A stretch of 35,925 bases of DNA. Origin: Oscillospiraceae bacterium (GTDB lineage Bacteria; Bacillota; Clostridia; Oscillospirales; Oscillospiraceae). Made by a program: the position numbers and the translations under genes. This document shows positions 31,599-35,925 of this stretch, in pieces. The notes under the pieces are model-generated. The model was not told the origin of the DNA. It made no database searches and saw nothing but the letters and a program-made list of their open reading frames with translations. The DNA lies in the NCBI GenBank assembly GCA_017415775.1, contig JAFQFC010000035.1, forward strand, positions 1 through 35,925, written 5' to 3'. How positions within the stretch are numbered: position 1 is the first letter of the stretch; each line of letters begins with the position of its first letter.

Positions 31599-32995
31599 TT
31601 GGTTTCTCCTTTGTGGCCCGGCTCCACCACAACATGGCGGTCCAGGGGTGTGGTGTAGTAGTAGATGGCGTTGATGAGGCTGCACAGCAGCCAGCCGGCG
31701 GGATAGGCCATGGCGATGGGCACGATCTCGTTGCAGATGTAGTTGGCCATGACGTAGAGGTATATCTGACGGAACAGCACGAAGCTGCCCAGCATGATGA
31801 ACATGGGGGCCCGGCTGTTGCCGCCGCCGCGCTGGGCCGAGGAGTACACCTGATTGAAGCAGCACAGCAGGTAGAAGGGGCTGAGGAGCCGCAGCAGCAT
31901 GGTGCCGTACTCGATGACCTCGGGCTTACTGTTGAAGAAGGCGGTGAGCTGGGGGGCAAAGATCATCACCGGGATCAGCAGAAGGCCGGTGCAGCCCAGG
32001 GACATGCAAAGGGCCGTGGTGACGCCCTTGCGGGCACGTTTGACATTGCCGCTGCCCAGATTCTGGCCCACGAAGGTGGTGGTGGCCAGGGACAGGGACT
32101 GCATGGGCAGGAACATCAGCTGATCCACCTTGGCGTAGGTGGTCCAGCCGGACATGCAGTCGGTGCCGAAGAAGTTGATGTAGGACTGGACGAAGATGTT
32201 GGAAAAGGCGGTGACGCTCAGCTGGATGGCGGCGGGGAAGCCCAGCGTCACGATCTTGCGCAGGATGGCCCAGTCCACACCCAGCCAGCGCAGCTTCACC
32301 TGCACCACCGACTCGGTGCGCATCAGCGTGAGCAGCACCAGCACCGCCGAGACGGCCTGGGCAATGACGGTGGCCCATGCCACGCCGGCCACGCCCATCC
32401 GGAAGTTGATGACGAACAGCAGGTCCAGGGCGATGTTCAGCAGGGCGGAGACCACCAGAAAATAGAAGGGGCGGCGGGAGTCACCCACGGCGCGCAGGAT
32501 GCCGGCGCCCATGTTGTACACCAGCAGGCCGAGCAGTCCTGCAAAGTAGACGGCGAGATAGGTGGTGGCGTCGTTCATGGCCTCGGCGGGCATCTTGATG
32601 AAGCCCAGCACCGTGGGGATCATGGCAAGGCCCACGCCGGTGAGCGCCAGACCCAGCACAAAGGTCAGCACAAGGGCGGTGTGGACGGCTTTGCGTACCC
32701 GCTCGGGCATGCCGGCGCCGTAATACTGGGAGATGACCACGCCGGCGCCGCTGGCAAAGCCGGAGAAGAAGCCGATGAGCATATTGATGATGGGACCCAT
32801 GGTGCCCACGGCGGAGTAGGCCTCGTTGGAGACGTAGTTGCCCACCACCCATGTGTCCACCATGTTGTACAGCTGCTGGAACAGGTTGCCTGCCAGCAGC
32901 GGCAGAGCGAAGTGCAGCAGCAGCTTGAAAATGCTGCCCTGCGTCATATCCACGTCACGCCGGATCCGGCGCTGTCGGACGGCTTCGCTGGCCAT
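31595..32995 (-). CDS. MATE-family multidrug/metabolite exporter
   Basis: The 466-residue protein has about 12 membrane helices in two halves. The N-terminus (TQGSIFKLLLHFALPLLAG, about 18-36) and QQLYNMVDTWVVGNYVS are typical of Firmicutes MATE proteins, as are GAGILRAVGDSRRPF (about 163-177) and the matching SAQRGGGNSRAP in the second half. Such carriers export cationic drugs or metabolites with sodium or proton influx. The ATG at 32995 follows GGGGGAGG. It has its own promoter at 33028-33056 and a small membrane protein gene downstream. The substrate is unknown. Confidence 0.93.
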   Translation of the reverse strand: MASEAVRQRRIRRDVDMTQGSIFKLLLHFALPLLAGNLFQQLYNMVDTWVVGNYVSNEAYSAVGTMGPIINMLIGFFSGFASGAGVVISQYYGAGMPERVRKAVHTALVLTFVLGLALTGVGLAMIPTVLGFIKMPAEAMNDATTYLAVYFAGLLGLLVYNMGAGILRAVGDSRRPFYFLVVSALLNIALDLLFVINFRMGVAGVAWATVIAQAVSAVLVLLTLMRTESVVQVKLRWLGVDWAILRKIVTLGFPAAIQLSVTAFSNIFVQSYINFFGTDCMSGWTTYAKVDQLMFLPMQSLSLATTTFVGQNLGSGNVKRARKGVTTALCMSLGCTGLLLIPVMIFAPQLTAFFNSKPEVIEYGTMLLRLLSPFYLLCCFNQVYSSAQRGGGNSRAPMFIMLGSFVLFRQIYLYVMANYICNEIVPIAMAYPAGWLLCSLINAIYYYTTPLDRHVVVEPGHKGETK

Positions 32996-33027
32996 AGGGC
33001 ATCCTCCCCCTTATACTAAGTACTGCA

Positions 33028-33056
33028 ATGGTAGCACTTTTTTCGGGGTTTTTCAA
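33028..33056 (-). promoter_or_regulatory. sigma-A promoter of the MATE operon
   Basis: On the minus strand TTGAAA (33051-33056) and TACCAT (33028-33033) are 17 bases apart, with the start codon about 32 bases further on. Confidence 0.6.
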
Positions 33057-33074
33057 TGCATCGTGGCGAAAAAG

Positions 33075-33713
33075 TCAGAAAAAGTCGCAGGAGAGCTCCT
33101 CTGCTGCCAGGGGACGCATCACCGACACCTCGTAGGCGGTGCGCTCCTGAGGCCCTTCGGGCAGCGCCTTGGTGTAGGTGCGGCTCTGGATACGGCCCTC
33201 CAGCGCCATGCTGTCGCCCACCTGCAGCGCTGCGGTGGACTGGGCCACGGCGCCCCAGGCGATGCAGGGCAGATAGTCCGCCCGGCCACAGCGGCGGTTC
33301 ACCGCCAGGATCACGTCGCAGATCTCCCGGCCCAGCGGCGTGCGGCGCAGCGTGGGCGCTTTGCAGACGGTGCCGCTGAGAAGGATGCGGTTGCAGGGGG
33401 GCGTGACGGCGGCGGTGGCGGTCCGGGCCAGCAGACTGAGGATGAGTCGGGGGCCGTCGGGACTTTTGTTGTTGTACGAGCGCAGCTGTCCCGTGACGGT
33501 GACGCTGTCTCCTTCCTCCAGCGTCCGGCCGTCCGTCAGCGATGGGGGCAGCAGCACCGGCAGCAGGTCGCACTGGCCGCTTAAACGGGGCACCGACAGC
33601 ACCATGCGGCAGAAGGTGCGGCCGTGGTTGGTGTGGGAGAATTGGGGAGACTGCTGCACCGTGCCGGTGAGCTGGGCACGGTTGCAGTGGATGTAGCTGT
33701 GTTGAAGTTCCAT
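33075..33713 (-). CDS. SSB-like protein with two OB folds
   Basis: The 212-residue protein looks like two single-stranded DNA-binding OB folds in one chain. The first half has LTGTVQQSPQFSHTNHGRTF and DSVTVTGQLRSYNN (about 15-85). The second has LLSGTVCKAPTLRRTPLGRE, ICDVILAVNRR and LEGRIQSRTY (about 110-195), close to ordinary bacterial Ssb. The acidic C-terminal tail of replicative SSB is missing; it ends ELSCDFF. It stands alone, so it is probably an accessory SSB paralogue for recombination, competence or sporulation rather than the essential one. The ATG at 33713 follows AGAGGTGG. Confidence 0.8.
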   Translation of the reverse strand: MELQHSYIHCNRAQLTGTVQQSPQFSHTNHGRTFCRMVLSVPRLSGQCDLLPVLLPPSLTDGRTLEEGDSVTVTGQLRSYNNKSPDGPRLILSLLARTATAAVTPPCNRILLSGTVCKAPTLRRTPLGREICDVILAVNRRCGRADYLPCIAWGAVAQSTAALQVGDSMALEGRIQSRTYTKALPEGPQERTAYEVSVMRPLAAEELSCDFF

Positions 33714-33773
33714 GGTTTGCCACCTCTGTTCATTGATGGGTCAATGTATGAGGCGGCGGTGGGAAATATGCTC

Positions 33774-33802
33774 TTTTCAAACGCCGTGCCATGGCGTATA
33801 AT
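33774..33802 (+). promoter_or_regulatory. promoter of the second radical SAM gene
   Basis: A perfect TATAAT (33797-33802) has a weak TTTTCA -35 (33774-33779) at 17 bases. The start codon is 32 bases downstream. Confidence 0.6.
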
Positions 33803-33834
33803 AAGTACAAGAAAGAGGAAAAGGAGCGATGAAG

Positions 33835-34701
33835 ATGCGCTACAAAGGAAAGGTCTACCGTCCGCCCAGTGAGGCCTACAGCCTCATCGTGCAGGTGACC
33901 TACGGCTGCAGCCACAACCGCTGCGCCTTCTGCGATATGTACGACGACAAGCATTTTTCCATGCGGCCCATGGAGGAGATCTTCGAGGACTTCCGCATGG
34001 CCCGGCAGATGTACCGCCGTGTGGAGCGTGTGTTTCTGGCCGACGGCGATGCGCTCATGCGCCGCACCGCCGATCTGGTGCAGATCCTGGATCTGATCTA
34101 CGGCCTGTTCCCGGAATGTGAGCGGGTCACCAGCTACGCCTCTCCCGGCAGCCTCCACGCCAAGAGCGAGGAGGACCTGCGGCTGCTGCGCCAAAAGGGC
34201 CTGACCATGCTGTACATGGGTCTGGAATCGGGCTGCGACGCCGTGCTTTCTAAAATGAACAAGGGTCACACGGCGGCGGCCATCGTGGCGGCGGGACAGA
34301 AGGCCCGGCGCTGCGGCTTCGCCCTGTCGGTGACGGCCATCTCCGGCCTTGGCAGCCTGGAGCTGCTGGAGCAGCACGCCGTGGAAACGGCCCGGGCACT
34401 GAGCGAGATGAACCCGGAATACATCGGCCTTCTGACGCTGATGGTGGAGCCCGGCACGCCGCTGGAGCGGTGGGTCCGGGAGGGCAGTTTTACGGTGCTG
34501 CGCTCTCCCGACATCCTGCGGGAGACGGAGATCTTCCTGCGCCACATCGACTCCCCCGGCAGCGTGTTTCGCATGAACCACGCCTCCAACTACCTGACGC
34601 TCAAGGGCGCGCTGAACGAGGATCGCGAGGCCCTGCTGGCACGGGTCCACAAGGGCATGGAGGGCTACGGCCTGAGAAGCGAGTATATGCGAGCCTTGTA
34701 A
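33835..34701 (+). CDS. radical SAM protein with CX4CX2C motif
   Basis: The 288-residue protein starts MRYKGKVYRPPSEAYS and has YGCSHNRCAFCDMY (about 23-36). The spacing is CX4CX2C instead of the usual CX3CX2C. A radical SAM core follows, with FLADGDALM, GLESGCDAVL and a VEPGTPLERW segment, as in Elp3/YgiQ-like radical SAM proteins. It should bind a 4Fe-4S cluster and SAM, but the substrate is unknown. The ATG at 33835 is eight bases after GGAG; the ATG at 33829 is only two bases from it. The membrane protein gene follows after 25 bases and may share the transcript. Confidence 0.85.
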   Translation: MRYKGKVYRPPSEAYSLIVQVTYGCSHNRCAFCDMYDDKHFSMRPMEEIFEDFRMARQMYRRVERVFLADGDALMRRTADLVQILDLIYGLFPECERVTSYASPGSLHAKSEEDLRLLRQKGLTMLYMGLESGCDAVLSKMNKGHTAAAIVAAGQKARRCGFALSVTAISGLGSLELLEQHAVETARALSEMNPEYIGLLTLMVEPGTPLERWVREGSFTVLRSPDILRETEIFLRHIDSPGSVFRMNHASNYLTLKGALNEDREALLARVHKGMEGYGLRSEYMRAL

Positions 34702-34726
34702 AAAAGAGAGAAATGGGAGGAAAATC

Positions 34727-35536
34727 ATGAAAAAGAAGTACAATTTTGACAATTCGAGTTTGGCGATGCGGCGGTATAAGCGGGCCCGGGGCAGCCTGCT
34801 GGGCATGATGCTGCTGACGGTGATCAACACGGTGCTGGCCGCCGTGGGCAGCCTGACCTACTTCGTATTTTCCGACTATCTGGCCTATTCGCTGGCGCTG
34901 TCGGGCCGGCTTTACTATGAAGACAGCGGCCTGACGCTGTACATTGTGCTGGGCTGCGTCTTTGCGGCGCTGGTGCTGCTGCCGTACCTGCTGTGCTGGA
35001 TCTTCTCCAAAAAGCGCCGGGGCTGGCTCATTGCTGCGCTGGTACTTTTTTCCATCGATACGGTGATGCTGGTGTGGGATGCGCTGATGTTTATGGAGAT
35101 AGCCTTCGTGTTGGATATCGCCTTCCACATCTGGCTGATCGTGGAGCTGATCCTGGGTATCCGGGCGGGAAAAACGGCGATTGCGGAAATGAACATGCCT
35201 GCAGAAGCGGTGGAGGATACGGCCTTTTACGATGCTTCCGTCAATGAAAAGCCCGATACCAAATGCCTGGGTATGCCCCAGGAGGAGCGCAAGCATCGCC
35301 TCATCGTGGAGGCGCAGTACGGCGGCCGGACCATTGAGGTGCGCCGCAGCTACGGCCTGACGGAACTGGTCATCGACGGACGGCTCTACGGCGTATGGGA
35401 GGGTATTTCCGAGAGTTCCTACGAGATCGTGGCCCGTGTGGACGGCCATGAGATCGCCACCCGCTTCCTGCCTACCGGCAAGCAGACCATTGAGGTGGAC
35501 GGCGAAGTGATCGCCAAAAAGCAGCGTTTGCTTTAA
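34727..35536 (+). CDS. membrane protein with four helices and a C-terminal soluble domain
   Basis: The 269-residue protein has a basic N-terminus, four membrane helices (about 23-46, 68-93, 99-120 and 124-146) and a soluble C-terminal half (about 150-269) rich in beta-strand-like sequence (RTIEVRRSYGLTELVIDGRLYG, read in two parts around residue 205-225). The last part resembles a small ligand- or membrane-associated beta domain, but I recognise no family. The ATG at 34727 follows GGGAGG. It lies 25 bases after the radical SAM gene and before the promoter of the glycine-type T-box transcript. Confidence 0.8.
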   Translation: MKKKYNFDNSSLAMRRYKRARGSLLGMMLLTVINTVLAAVGSLTYFVFSDYLAYSLALSGRLYYEDSGLTLYIVLGCVFAALVLLPYLLCWIFSKKRRGWLIAALVLFSIDTVMLVWDALMFMEIAFVLDIAFHIWLIVELILGIRAGKTAIAEMNMPAEAVEDTAFYDASVNEKPDTKCLGMPQEERKHRLIVEAQYGGRTIEVRRSYGLTELVIDGRLYGVWEGISESSYEIVARVDGHEIATRFLPTGKQTIEVDGEVIAKKQRLL

Positions 35537-35549
35537 GCACATAAAACCG

Positions 35550-35578
35550 TTGACAAACGGGGGCAATGGTGGTACATT
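35550..35578 (+). promoter_or_regulatory. sigma-A promoter of the second T-box transcript
   Basis: A perfect TTGACA (35550-35555) and TACATT (35573-35578) are 17 bases apart, placing the transcript start just before the T-box leader. Confidence 0.75.
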
Positions 35579-35595
35579 ACAGACAATAACAACAC

Positions 35596-35857
35596 CTCAA
35601 ACCGATGCGTAAGAGGAGTAACCCTGACGGAAGCGCAAAGAGAGCTGCGGGCGGTGGGATCGCAGCCGGGGAAGACAGGGCGAATGGCCTTACAAGGGCG
35701 ATGCGAAAGGCGACGAGTAGTAATCGACGGCAGCCGCGGCCGTTATCCCGGCGGAGCGCATAGTTGTGCGTGCAAAGTGGGCGCAATGCGCCAATTTGGG
35801 TGGTACCGCAGAAGCTTTTGGCTCCTGTCCCATGGCAACATGGGGCAGGAGTTTTTT
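35596..35857 (+). promoter_or_regulatory. T-box leader, probably glycine-type
   Basis: The leader has the T-box core GGGTGGTACCGCA (35798-35810), the F-box CCGTTA (35740-35745), an AGTA motif on the 5' side of the specifier loop, and a terminator hairpin (35822-35833 with 35840-35851) followed by six T. In stem I, GTAAG (35609-35613) pairs with CTTAC (35689-35693) and CCCTG with CAGGG; the loop between reads CGAATGGC. By the GAA-N-specifier pattern of the known glyQS leader, the specifier is GGC (35686-35688), glycine. TGG (Trp) one base earlier is the alternative. The controlled gene, perhaps a glycyl-tRNA synthetase, lies beyond the window. Confidence 0.9.
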
Positions 35858-35870
35858 ATTTTTCCTCTGT

Positions 35871-35923
35871 ACCCCCCTTGCCTAAAGGGGGGTGGCAATT
35901 TGTAAGCAAAATCCGGGGGGATA
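35871..35923 (-). repeat. 53-bp dispersed repeat, copy B
   Basis: This is the second copy of the element at 18861-18913, in the opposite orientation. The ends TATCCCCCCG and GCCACCCCCCTTTAGGCAAGGGGGGT are identical; the middle differs but still allows a short TTTG/CAAA hairpin. It begins 13 bases after the T-box terminator's T-run, so it sits inside the transcript, between the leader and its gene. Confidence 0.75.
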
Positions 35924-35925
35924 CA

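Overview
The window looks like a chromosomal piece of a GC-rich (roughly 60% by eye), anaerobic, endospore-forming Clostridia bacterium, most likely a gut Oscillospirales/Oscillospiraceae relative. The clues are an alpha/beta-type small acid-soluble spore protein behind a sigma-G-like promoter, two tRNA-sensing T-box leaders, an anaerobic sulfatase-maturating radical SAM enzyme, a sortase-type surface protein, strong AGGAGG ribosome sites and sigma-A promoters with 16-18 base spacers. The taxon is inference; there is no rRNA in the window.

Layout. Positions 1-2600, minus strand: a truncated sodium:solute symporter, a radical SAM protein, a DUF5662-like protein and the spore protein. 2737-4633, plus: a leucine T-box leader and leuA. 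4693-9066, minus: a five-gene amino-sugar operon read as nucleotidyltransferase, NahK-type kinase, galE, nagB and a CBM9-like protein, with overlapping stops and starts. 9247-18082: a sulfur and amino-sugar locus. It holds a TauE/SafE exporter (plus), then a minus operon of a cytoplasmic sulfatase and a sulfonate/sulfate-ester type ABC transporter, and divergently the sulfatase-maturating enzyme, a divergent ROK protein and nagA. 18169-18750: an AT-rich tyrosine phosphatase that looks imported. 18951-22091, minus: an alpha-glucosidase (GH13) with an in-frame amber at codon 4, a GPH-type sugar symporter and a small four-cysteine protein. 22260-30680, minus: a 2806-residue wall-anchored protein with a VWA domain and about 25 MBG/YDG-type repeats. 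30681-31303: AT-rich non-coding DNA holding its promoters. 31371-35536: a small membrane protein, a MATE exporter, a double-OB-fold SSB-like protein, a second radical SAM protein and a four-helix membrane protein. 35550-35923: a T-box leader, probably glycine-specific, followed by a copy of a 53-bp dispersed repeat whose other copy is at 18861-18913.

How the genes may work together (inference). The sulfatase, its maturase, the ABC transporter, the TauE exporter, the ROK protein and NagA form one compact locus. They could import a sulfated N-acetylhexosamine, remove sulfate inside the cell, export the released sulfur oxyanion, and pass the sugar through 6-phosphorylation and deacetylation to NagB in the neighbouring operon. 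That operon also holds a second, 1-phosphate route (NahK, nucleotidyltransferase, GalE) that could return N-acetylhexosamines to UDP-sugars. A resident of mucin or host glycans would suit this gene set, but the substrate is not shown by the sequence.
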